From: JABAAI01 sp965261955
Lineage (GTDB): Bacteria; Spirochaetota; Leptospiria; Leptospirales; Leptonemataceae
NCBI GenBank assembly: GCA_965261955.1
Contig: CBDHEM010000069.1
Coordinates: 806,001 to 870,000, forward strand
DNA length: 64,000 bases
Direction: 5' to 3'
Positions 17,856 through 26,037 of this stretch are shown one piece after another (the first letter of the stretch is position 1; each line of letters opens with the position of its first letter). A program made the position numbers and the translations under genes. The notes below the pieces were generated by a model. It saw nothing but the letters and a program-made list of their open reading frames with translations. It ran no database searches and was not told where the DNA came from.

Positions 17856-20800
17856 TCAAGCTCTTTTTAGAATTTTCCTAGGCTTATTTCCTATTGGAGG
17901 ACTTAAGTAACCCCTCTCCTCCATCATTTCAATAAGATTCGCCGCTCTATTATATCCTATACGCATTCGTCTTTGCAAATATGAAGTCGAAGTTTTTTCA
18001 GAATCCATAATAATCTCACAAGCTTGATTAAAAATATTTTCATTAATTCCTTCTTCTTCTCCACTATTTCTTTTCTCCTCGTCTGTAGAAAAATCCACAT
18101 AAGAAGCTTCACCAAGGCTACGGGCCTGTTTCACAATCGCTTCAATTTCTCCATCAGAAATAAAAGGTGACTGAATACGTGTTAATGTTGTTGTACGAGG
18201 AGATTTATAAAGAAAATCCCCCTTGCCCAATAGGTTTTCTGCACCAGAGGCATCTAATATTGTTCGACTGTCTGTACGTTGAGCGACTTGAAAGGCCACT
18301 CTAGCTGGACAATTCGCTTTAATCAAGGCCGTAATCACATCCACAGAAGGTCGTTGGGTAGCCATAATAATATGCATCCCCACGGCTCGTGCCTTCTGTG
18401 TTAAACGAATAATAGAGTCTTCAACGTCCTTTGCCGCAATCATCATCAAATCAGAAAGTTCATCAATGAAAACAACTATATATGGCATTTTATTCGTTAT
18501 CTTTTCATCACTTCTTTCCATTTTAGAATCCACTCGTTGATTGTAAGAACGAATATCACGGCAACGTAATACAGAAAGCATTTTATAACGACGTTCCATC
18601 TCATTTACCAACCAACCAAGTGCTTTACTGGCTTCATAAACATCTGTTATGACCGGCATCAGCAAATGAGGTATACCTTCGTACAGTTTCAATTCTACCA
18701 TTTTTGGATCAATCATAACAAAACGAACGACCTCGGGAGAAGCATGGCATAAAAGAGAAGTAATCACAGCATTTAAATAAACAGATTTACCCGCACCGGT
18801 GGCTCCCGCTATCAAGAGATGAGGAAGCTGTGAGATTTCTGTGTATTGATTTTCTCCAGCAATATTTTTACCCAAAATAATTTGTAACTCTCCTTTGGGA
18901 ATAGGCAAAAGCTGCTTAAGGAGCACAGGCTCCCTTACACGATTAGGTATTTCAATGCCAACCGTGGACTTGCCCGGTATCGGAGCTATGATACGTACAA
19001 TTGGAACGGCAAGACTCATACAAATTTCACTTTGGAGCTGTAACACACGAGAAATTTTAATACCGGGTTCTAGAGTGATTTCATATAAAGTAATGATCGG
19101 CCCTCTCTGGGTATTCACCACTTCTGCTTTTATACCATACTCACCCATAACTTTTACAAGAGCATCTCGTGTAGCATCCAATTCACAAGTAATATCTACT
19201 TGAGGCACAATATCAACTTGCCGCAGACAGTTTGTATTCAATTGATAATAGGTATAATCTTGCAACAGACAGGGTACTAGTGTTTTTGGAAGTCTTTGTA
19301 TATTTTCATCCTCTTGCTCATCTAAGTTAAGAGATATTTCGTTTTCATAACTGTGAGCCTTGTCACCCATCGCATTATATATATCTTGTGTTTTTTCTTG
19401 ATAAACAGAAGATGCTATGTTTTCTGGCTCTGCTTCTTTTGTCAGAGTAGAAGTGGATGACGAAGGCAAGCCTATCCGTTGCCATTTTGCTTTTGTATCC
19501 TTTAGTTGTTCTATTGCAGATAAATCTTTTGTTTGCATATCATTTCCCACATAGGACGACGACGCTTCCTCGGTGACCCCTTCTTTAGGAGAAGGAGAGG
19601 AGGAAGCAAATTGAACTTCAGTACCATCAAATTGAAGTTTGCCTATCCCTTGCTCTTTCTGCATAGTATTACTGTCATTTTCATGATTTCTGTCGCCTTG
19701 TAGAGTATTCGCTTGTAATTCAGAAACTCCAGAGTTTTTTATATAGGTACCCTTACTTTGACTTTCATAATTAATTTGGCTTTTCTCTGCACTCCCGTAG
19801 TTGGGGGATGATTTTTCATATCTACCAGCATAATGATGAGCATGAATTGGGAAACTATCATTATAGCCATGATAAAAATGGAAACGCGAACCATCAGGAT
19901 CAAATCGACCGGTAAAGGGATATATTTCGTTTTCTTTTTCCGGACAATCTGCTTCTTTGGTCTCTTTGGTTTGCCTTGTTTCTCCAAAATTCATAGTCGG
20001 AGTAACGGAAGTTCCTTTCCTGTGCCTTTGTCTCATTTCTTCTAACATAGCTTGCAAATTTCGAGTATGCTCAGATATTTGTACGCTATTGTATTTTTTT
20101 TTGTTTAGGTTTGAAAAGGGAGGCTTGGTAGTTTCCGGATATTCCTTACTTGATGTTGGAGGAATTTTATTCTCTTCTCTGTCCATCTTTTCCATCTTCT
20201 CTATCCATGGACGACTTTCATCGCTTTCTTTTGTGATAAATGGAGTTTCTTGGGGATTTAGTGTTTCCGGAACAGGTGGAGGAGAGTTAAAAGAATTCAA
20301 ATCTTGGAACCCTGAAAACATTTTACCATAGCGCTCAACTATATCTTGTAAAAAAGAGCGAGCATGACGAAAGAAAAGTGGAACAGGCATACGAATGGCT
20401 AAAAAAAAACCTCCTAAAAAAATACCAAAGGCCACGACCTGTGACCCATACACACCAAAAAGTCTTTTCAACATAACGCCTGTACGGGCGCCTATCAGCC
20501 CACCTACCACTTGGGAAGGCATTCCTTGCTCAGTATAAAACACAGCACTCAGAACAGAACTGCCCAACATCATTACAAAAACAGCTGTAAAACGAGAAAG
20601 TGGATCTGAAAAACTACCTCTAAAAATCGTTAAAAACCCTAAAAGGATTAGATATGGTCCCAATAGGAAAGAAGACTTACCAAACATGAGAAAAAGCATT
20701 TCTGAAAAATGGTGACCCAAGCTCCCCACTATATTACGATCTGGTATAGGATCTTGTCCACTAGCGATTTGACTTTGAAAAGAAGATAGAGACAAAAGGA

Positions 20801-20888
20801 GTAAAATACCACTAATAAAAAGCAATGTCCCAAAAATTTCAGAAGATCCGGATTTAGAAGGCGTTGGTGAAGCTACACTTTCCTGCAT
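17856..20888 (-). CDS. ftsK: DNA translocase FtsK/SpoIIIE
   Basis: A 1010-residue septal DNA pump. Residues 1-200 contain four hydrophobic segments (FGTLLFISGILLLLSLS, SSFLLGPYLILLGFLTI, VFVMMLGSSVLSAVFY, VVAFGIFLGGFFLAI). Residues 200-600 are a charged, low-complexity linker. The RecA-like motor has Walker A GATGAGKSVYLN near 693 and IVVFIDELSDLMM as Walker B, then ATQRPSVDVITA. The C-terminal winged-helix gamma domain (SYLQRRMRIGYNRAANLIE) would read polar KOPS-like sequences. Complete length for the family. Divergent from the TpsB gene; heads an operon with lolA. Confidence 0.95.
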   Translation of the reverse strand: MQESVASPTPSKSGSSEIFGTLLFISGILLLLSLSSFQSQIASGQDPIPDRNIVGSLGHHFSEMLFLMFGKSSFLLGPYLILLGFLTIFRGSFSDPLSRFTAVFVMMLGSSVLSAVFYTEQGMPSQVVGGLIGARTGVMLKRLFGVYGSQVVAFGIFLGGFFLAIRMPVPLFFRHARSFLQDIVERYGKMFSGFQDLNSFNSPPPVPETLNPQETPFITKESDESRPWIEKMEKMDREENKIPPTSSKEYPETTKPPFSNLNKKKYNSVQISEHTRNLQAMLEEMRQRHRKGTSVTPTMNFGETRQTKETKEADCPEKENEIYPFTGRFDPDGSRFHFYHGYNDSFPIHAHHYAGRYEKSSPNYGSAEKSQINYESQSKGTYIKNSGVSELQANTLQGDRNHENDSNTMQKEQGIGKLQFDGTEVQFASSSPSPKEGVTEEASSSYVGNDMQTKDLSAIEQLKDTKAKWQRIGLPSSSTSTLTKEAEPENIASSVYQEKTQDIYNAMGDKAHSYENEISLNLDEQEDENIQRLPKTLVPCLLQDYTYYQLNTNCLRQVDIVPQVDITCELDATRDALVKVMGEYGIKAEVVNTQRGPIITLYEITLEPGIKISRVLQLQSEICMSLAVPIVRIIAPIPGKSTVGIEIPNRVREPVLLKQLLPIPKGELQIILGKNIAGENQYTEISQLPHLLIAGATGAGKSVYLNAVITSLLCHASPEVVRFVMIDPKMVELKLYEGIPHLLMPVITDVYEASKALGWLVNEMERRYKMLSVLRCRDIRSYNQRVDSKMERSDEKITNKMPYIVVFIDELSDLMMIAAKDVEDSIIRLTQKARAVGMHIIMATQRPSVDVITALIKANCPARVAFQVAQRTDSRTILDASGAENLLGKGDFLYKSPRTTTLTRIQSPFISDGEIEAIVKQARSLGEASYVDFSTDEEKRNSGEEEGINENIFNQACEIIMDSEKTSTSYLQRRMRIGYNRAANLIEMMEERGYLSPPIGNKPRKILKRA

Positions 20889-21082
20889 ACCGTATTTATC
20901 GGAAAAAATGGAAAAAAGCCCGAATGAGATTTTTGCGCTATTTCTATTTTAAAACAAATTCGAAAATCGTTACGTCAAACTCTATTTTAGTCTAAAATAT
21001 TCTGCACCCTTACATAAATTTTATTAAAAAAATTCTTGTTTCATTTACATGCTCTCTATATTCTCTAATATAAGACCGTTTT

Positions 21083-22867
21083 ATGATAAATAAACACAAA
21101 CAATATGTTTTATTAGGGATTTTTTACCTCTCCAACTCTCTTCTGCTAATGCTCATCTCAGTAGTGATCATCTTACCATATGCCACGATGAATGCTCAGG
21201 AGAAGATTCCAGCTCATGTTCTAAACACAGAGGAGAACATACGACGTCTCCAACAACAAGAAGAGACAGAAGAGCTCCGCCGCATAGAGGATGAAAGGCG
21301 TCGTTTCCAAACGCCCACACACTCCGAAGACAAGAAGAAGAAAAAAGATGGCAAGGAAAAATTGTTTCGCAAGGGCAGGCAGTGCGTTTTTATGAAAACT
21401 GTGACTATCAAGGGTGATCCATTTTTAAGTAAAAGGGACCACCATAACTTAGTTAAAGACCTAACGCGTCGATGTCTGGGGCCAGAGGAAATTAATTATC
21501 TTATCCGGATCACAACAAATTATTATATCTCTCGAGGTTACATCACCACACGTGTTTACATTCCATCACAAGATCTAAATGACGGAAGTTTTGAACTCCA
21601 AGTCGTTCCGGGTATTATCGAATCAATCATATTTGCTAAAAAGAAAGGCTTTCGTAGTCAGATCGCTACAGCCTTCCCTACTTTAGAAGGACAGCGATTA
21701 AATCTTCGTAAACTGGAACAGGGCTTGGAACAAATCAATCGTTTGGGTTCAAACAAAGGGCGAATGAACCTACGTCCCGGTAAAAAATCAGGCTACTCTA
21801 AAGTGGTTATTGATAACCAAACAACACAACCTTGGCACGCATCTCTGGGGGTTAGCAATTCCGGGGCAAAGAGTACTGGCGAAGCCGTTGCAAATGGCTC
21901 TTTCACCTTAGATAGTCCTTTACTTTTGAATGATAGCTGGACACTCAGTGGTTCGCAGAATATAGAGGGTGCAAACAATCCAGAAAATAAAAATCAGTAT
22001 CATAGTCTATTGGCTAGCATACCAATGGGGTTTTGGACATTCTCATATGTAAATTCTAACTCTGAATATTTAACTGTTGTGGGGGGAGCTTTCATAAGCT
22101 ATAAAGCGTCTGGAAAAACGAAAACTGAGAATTTCACTCTGGATAGACTCATATACCGAAGTCGCGTCAGTAAAGCCACTCTATCTCTTGCTCTCCAAAA
22201 AAGAAATGGGGAAAATTTTATTGAGGAAACACGTCTACATATAAGTAGCCGAAAAATAGAAACACTAGGCTTAGATGCAAATTATAGTTACCATACAAAA
22301 TATGGTTCCTTTCAAATGAATTTGGGCCATCTCTTGGGAACTATTGAAAGTATAGCGGGTGGGGAAAGAAATCAATTAGCCCCAGATTTACGTTTTAGGA
22401 AATGGGAGGCTGGGATAAACTATAGTTTCCCATTTTCTTTCTTTAAACAACAGTTCAACTGGCAAAGCTCTTACCAATTTCAATACACAGCTAATATACT
22501 CCATTCTCAAGAACAAATTAGCATTGGAGGACAGCATACCATACGTGGATTTAGAGAGCAAGGCTTCAGTGCTGACATAGGTTATATTTTCCGAAACGAA
22601 ATTCATTGGTATCCAAGTGTAAGCGAAAGCGATGCAGACTTAAATGAATACTGGGGAAGGCCCTCTTTCTTTATGGCGTACGATTATGGTGTTGTGGATT
22701 CGAATACACGAACCGCCCAAGTCGGGAATTTAGCTGGAATTGCTGGCGGTATAAATAGCTATGGTAAATACGGTAATTTTTCTATCACCTTAAGTCAATC
22801 TATGATCTGGCCCAAAAAGTTTAAGAAGGAACGAGCTGTTTGGTTCTCCACTGGCTTTCGATTATAA
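21083..22867 (+). CDS. TpsB-type outer-membrane transporter (ShlB/FhaC/HecB family)
   Basis: A 594-residue two-partner secretion pore. Residues 1-38 are a signal peptide with a long hydrophobic stretch. Residues 45-90 are a charged coiled coil (RRLQQQEETEELRRIEDER). POTRA domains follow (VTIKGDPFLSK, INYLIRITTNYYISRGYITTRV, VVPGIIESI), then a beta-barrel from about 220 to the C-terminal phenylalanine-rich GFRL end. The IRGFREQGFS stretch near residue 490 matches the conserved barrel motif of the family. No gene with a TpsA secretion domain lies beside it; the giant GLUG protein lacks one. The cargo is therefore unknown. Confidence 0.88.
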   Translation: MINKHKQYVLLGIFYLSNSLLLMLISVVIILPYATMNAQEKIPAHVLNTEENIRRLQQQEETEELRRIEDERRRFQTPTHSEDKKKKKDGKEKLFRKGRQCVFMKTVTIKGDPFLSKRDHHNLVKDLTRRCLGPEEINYLIRITTNYYISRGYITTRVYIPSQDLNDGSFELQVVPGIIESIIFAKKKGFRSQIATAFPTLEGQRLNLRKLEQGLEQINRLGSNKGRMNLRPGKKSGYSKVVIDNQTTQPWHASLGVSNSGAKSTGEAVANGSFTLDSPLLLNDSWTLSGSQNIEGANNPENKNQYHSLLASIPMGFWTFSYVNSNSEYLTVVGGAFISYKASGKTKTENFTLDRLIYRSRVSKATLSLALQKRNGENFIEETRLHISSRKIETLGLDANYSYHTKYGSFQMNLGHLLGTIESIAGGERNQLAPDLRFRKWEAGINYSFPFSFFKQQFNWQSSYQFQYTANILHSQEQISIGGQHTIRGFREQGFSADIGYIFRNEIHWYPSVSESDADLNEYWGRPSFFMAYDYGVVDSNTRTAQVGNLAGIAGGINSYGKYGNFSITLSQSMIWPKKFKKERAVWFSTGFRL

Positions 22868-22936
22868 TTGACAACTGCCTTTTGGTGAGAAAGTTTGTGT
22901 GGGTGTCCCTTTGCATGGACACCTTATCTTATTCTT

Positions 22937-23353
22937 ATGGAACGAACATTTATTATTATAAAGCCAGATGCAGTAAAACAAAGATATACAGGCAATATAC
23001 TGACTCGTATAGAAAAAGAAGGCTTTACCATCTGTGCCCTACGCATGCAACAGCTGACTAAAAAGGAAGCGGAAGATTTCTACGCCGTTCATAAGGCTCG
23101 TCCCTTTTACAATAGTTTGGTCACTTTTATGACAGAAGGGCCTGTTGTTTTAGCAACCCTCGCGGCTCCTAATGCTGTTGGCAAATGGCGAAAGCTTATC
23201 GGAGCCACAGATCCAGCAGAGGCCGATCCAAATACCATTCGTAAATTGTATGCCAAAAGTAAAGAAAGGAACGCTGTTCATGGCTCAGACTCAGAAGAAA
23301 CAGCTATACAGGAAATCTCGTTTTTCTTTTCAGAGAAAGAGCTTCTTAACTGA
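22937..23353 (+). CDS. ndk: Nucleoside-diphosphate kinase
   Basis: A 138-residue enzyme that equalises nucleoside triphosphate pools by phosphate transfer through a histidine. MERTFIIIKPDAV begins the family; the frame is open from 22895, but those 14 codons are not conserved in character, so the ATG at 22937 is used. NAVHGSDS holds the phosphoryl-accepting histidine, and PFYNSLVTFMTEGPV matches the nucleotide site. Complete. It lies 70 bp after the TpsB gene on the same strand. Confidence 0.95.
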   Translation: MERTFIIIKPDAVKQRYTGNILTRIEKEGFTICALRMQQLTKKEAEDFYAVHKARPFYNSLVTFMTEGPVVLATLAAPNAVGKWRKLIGATDPAEADPNTIRKLYAKSKERNAVHGSDSEETAIQEISFFFSEKELLN

Positions 23354-23411
23354 AAAAGACTTTACATTTTTTTGATAAGAAAGACCACCTATAGTGGCTG
23401 TAGATGGGATT

Positions 23412-24467
23412 ATGGCACAAACACTTCAGTACCGTAAACATCCACTGGCTTCTCCAGCTAAACAACGCACGTTATTGGAAACAAGCTATAGCGATACAGC
23501 AAATCTTCCAACCTTTCAAGAGAAAATAAAAGAAGAAGGCCTTTACCCGTTACAACCCTCTAATCTCGAAATACTCCAAATAAACTTGGGTTATCTTTGC
23601 AACCAAACCTGCGCACATTGCCATGTGGATGCAGGTCCCGAAAGAAGAGAGCTTATGGATAAGGAGACTATGCTATCCTGCATAAAAGTATGTGCCAAAA
23701 ATGGGATTAAAACTCTAGATATCACAGGCGGAGCTCCAGAAATGCACCCGCATTTCTCTTGGTTCATCAAAGAAGCCAAGAAAGCTAAAATCCCAGAAAT
23801 TATTGTACGCTCAAATCTGACTATACTAGTCAGCCATCCAAAATATGAAATTTTTCCTGAATTTCTTTTGGAGCATAACATTCGTATCATTTCATCTTTG
23901 CCATGTTACACAATAGAAGGAACAGACAAACAACGTGGGCAAGGTGTTTTTCAAAAATCTATCCAAGCCTTACAAAGGCTCAATCAAATAGGCTATGGTA
24001 CAAAAACAGATGCCCCACCATTAGATCTAGTCTATAATCCTGGAGGTGCATTTTTACCCGGATCTCAGCTCCAACTAGAAAGTGATTACAAAAAAAAACT
24101 GAAAGAAAATTATAATATAAAATTTTCTCACCTTTTTGTTTTGACGAATCTTCCCATTAGTCGCTTTTTAAATTATTTATTAGAAGAAGGGAAATACGAA
24201 GACTATATGCAAACTCTCATTAGCTCTTTTAACCCTAAAACAATTTTCTCTCTTATGTGCCGAAACACAATCTCTGTAAACTACCAAGGTCAGTTATATG
24301 ACTGTGATTTTAATCAGATGTTAGATATCCCCATTGATTCTAAAAAACCTCAGCATATTGATGATTTTAATCTATCTCAACTTGAAAAAAGAAATATTAA
24401 CTTAAATCAACATTGCTATGGTTGCACATCAGGGGCAGGCTCTAGTTGTCAAGGCACCTTGGCATGA
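23412..24467 (+). CDS. ArsS-like radical SAM protein (DUF3641 C-terminus)
   Basis: About 351 residues. CNQTCAHCH is the CxxxCxxC cluster site for the [4Fe-4S] of radical SAM enzymes, followed by TGGAPEMHPHF. The C-terminal half has DLVYNPGGAFLPG, and ends CYGCTSGAGSSCQG, the mark of the family named for arsenosugar biosynthesis (ArsS). No ars genes are nearby, so the substrate is not established. A GTG at 23394 could start it 6 codons earlier. The stop overlaps the next start (ATGA). Confidence 0.85.
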   Translation: MAQTLQYRKHPLASPAKQRTLLETSYSDTANLPTFQEKIKEEGLYPLQPSNLEILQINLGYLCNQTCAHCHVDAGPERRELMDKETMLSCIKVCAKNGIKTLDITGGAPEMHPHFSWFIKEAKKAKIPEIIVRSNLTILVSHPKYEIFPEFLLEHNIRIISSLPCYTIEGTDKQRGQGVFQKSIQALQRLNQIGYGTKTDAPPLDLVYNPGGAFLPGSQLQLESDYKKKLKENYNIKFSHLFVLTNLPISRFLNYLLEEGKYEDYMQTLISSFNPKTIFSLMCRNTISVNYQGQLYDCDFNQMLDIPIDSKKPQHIDDFNLSQLEKRNINLNQHCYGCTSGAGSSCQGTLA

Positions 24468-25324
24468 ATCCTATAATGGAAAGTAACGTTCTAGAAAAAA
24501 TAGGAGCAAGTTGTGATTTTTTAAACAAAAAAGGAATCAGAAAAGATTCAAACAAAATAGGTGTCATCTTAGGCACAGGAATGGGCAAGGGGTTTCTGGA
24601 AAAAATGGAAGTTAATTTGTCTATCGATTATAAAGACATACCAAACTTTCCTCTGGCCACTGTAGAGTTTCATACTGGTAAACTACACTATGGCTCTCTT
24701 AAAGGAGAGGAAAAGACAATGATTGTTTTACAGGGACGGTTTCATTTTTATGAAGGCTATTCCATGGAACAAATTATTTTCCCCGTTCGTGTGCTTAAAA
24801 AAATGGGAATAAAAACACTTTTGATATCGAATGCTGCAGGAAACATAAATCCAACGTGGGAAAAAGGGGATCTCATGCTCATAGAAGATCACATCAATCT
24901 TCAACCAGATAATCCGTTACGTGGGCCAAATATAGATAAACTTGGGCCACGCTTCCCCGACATGATTGAACCATATTCTAAGGAATTAAACAAAAGACTC
25001 ATTGCATTGGTAAAAGAAAAAGAGAATAATGATATTACCTTACGAAAGGGTGTTTATGCTTGTGTTTCTGGACCAAACGTAGAGACTCAAGCAGAATATC
25101 GTTATTTACAAAGGATAGGAGCCGATGCTGTGGGCATGTCTACTGTTCCTGAAGTTATCGCATGTACTCATATGAATCTAACTTGTTGTGCGATTTCTAT
25201 TTTAACTGACGACTGCAATCCTGAAACACTAGAGCCTATTTCTATTCAAGATATAATAGCAACGGCACGTCAGGGTGAAACAAAACTAGCTAGACTATAT
25301 GAAAAGTTAATTGTAGGGCTATAG
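24464..25324 (+). CDS. Purine nucleoside phosphorylase
   Basis: A 286-residue enzyme of the trimeric PNP family that splits purine nucleosides with phosphate in salvage. Motifs: GVILGTGMGKGF, GRFHFYEGYSMEQI (phosphate and base site), ISNAAGNINPTW, YACVSGPNVETQAEYR and GADAVGMSTVPEV. Start chosen at 24464 because ATGA overlaps the stop of the upstream gene; 24446 and 24476 are alternatives. Not to be confused with polynucleotide phosphorylase at 34659-36962. Confidence 0.92.
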   Translation: MNPIMESNVLEKIGASCDFLNKKGIRKDSNKIGVILGTGMGKGFLEKMEVNLSIDYKDIPNFPLATVEFHTGKLHYGSLKGEEKTMIVLQGRFHFYEGYSMEQIIFPVRVLKKMGIKTLLISNAAGNINPTWEKGDLMLIEDHINLQPDNPLRGPNIDKLGPRFPDMIEPYSKELNKRLIALVKEKENNDITLRKGVYACVSGPNVETQAEYRYLQRIGADAVGMSTVPEVIACTHMNLTCCAISILTDDCNPETLEPISIQDIIATARQGETKLARLYEKLIVGL

Positions 25325-25700
25325 GCGTTGTTGCACAAACCCTCCTCCAAGATATAATTATCCCTGAAAGTAGTTATTTTTATAAAATAGAAGGAGTTAG
25401 CATCGTTATATTCACTATCATGCATTTTATAAAAGCTTCTGCTACTTGACCTTCGATTATAGGTAAAGATAAGTTACCACTAGATATGGTTTCGAAACGA
25501 TACATAGCCGTCTCAGCTAAGGATCTTTGGTGGTATTCAGCGACTCTCTTTTTTTGATTCTCTGCCTTTCTGCTAAATTTGTACGTTTCTCGTAAATGTT
25601 CATCCCTAGGTAATGGCTTTCCTGTCTAATTTCCGTGGCTCTTGATGCCGTAACTCCTTCATCCGGCGAGAAAATGGGCTGGGCATTATGTCACTGAACT
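25325..25700 (-). pseudogene. Relic of an IS5-family transposase, C-terminal part
   Basis: On the minus strand VAEYHQRSLAETAMYRFET followed by EAFIKCMIVN matches the C-terminal end of IS5-type DDE transposases (AETAMYRFK...., E.FIKCKALN). Upstream of this the frame is full of stops and shifts. GGCGTTGTTGCACAAAC at 25325-25341 looks like the terminal inverted repeat. No N-terminus or second end is seen. It directly follows the stop of the nucleoside phosphorylase. Confidence 0.75.
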
Positions 25701-25779
25701 TTCTTATAGCAACCAAGCCCAAGTACAATTAAAGTTATACATCATTTCACAATTTATGTAACCACGCCCCAAAGTGACG

Positions 25780-25965
25780 TCACAATCGCATTACATTTGT
25801 CATGCCACACATTGGGCAAACTAATCCCTTTTCTTCCCAGTCATCTTCGACATAGGAGTCTTCCCAGCGATAATCACAGTCTTCGCATACAAAGCTAGCT
25901 GAAGCCATATCATCTTCTGAATGGGCCTCTTCTTCGTAATGGTCATTTAAACTTTCTAGTTTCAT
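25780..25965 (-). CDS. Small zinc-ribbon protein, unknown function
   Basis: 61 residues, very acidic, with two knuckles: CEDCDYRW and CPMCGMTN. The four cysteines should bind one zinc. It lies downstream of secA on the same strand, separated by about 70 bp. The evenness of the sequence and intact knuckles favour a real gene. No function can be assigned. Confidence 0.7.
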   Translation of the reverse strand: MKLESLNDHYEEEAHSEDDMASASFVCEDCDYRWEDSYVEDDWEEKGLVCPMCGMTNVMRL

Positions 25966-26037
25966 ATTTTCGTTTATTATTGCAAAACAAACTATAAATT
26001 AGTCTAATACAAATATTGACCACATTTTTTTAATAAA

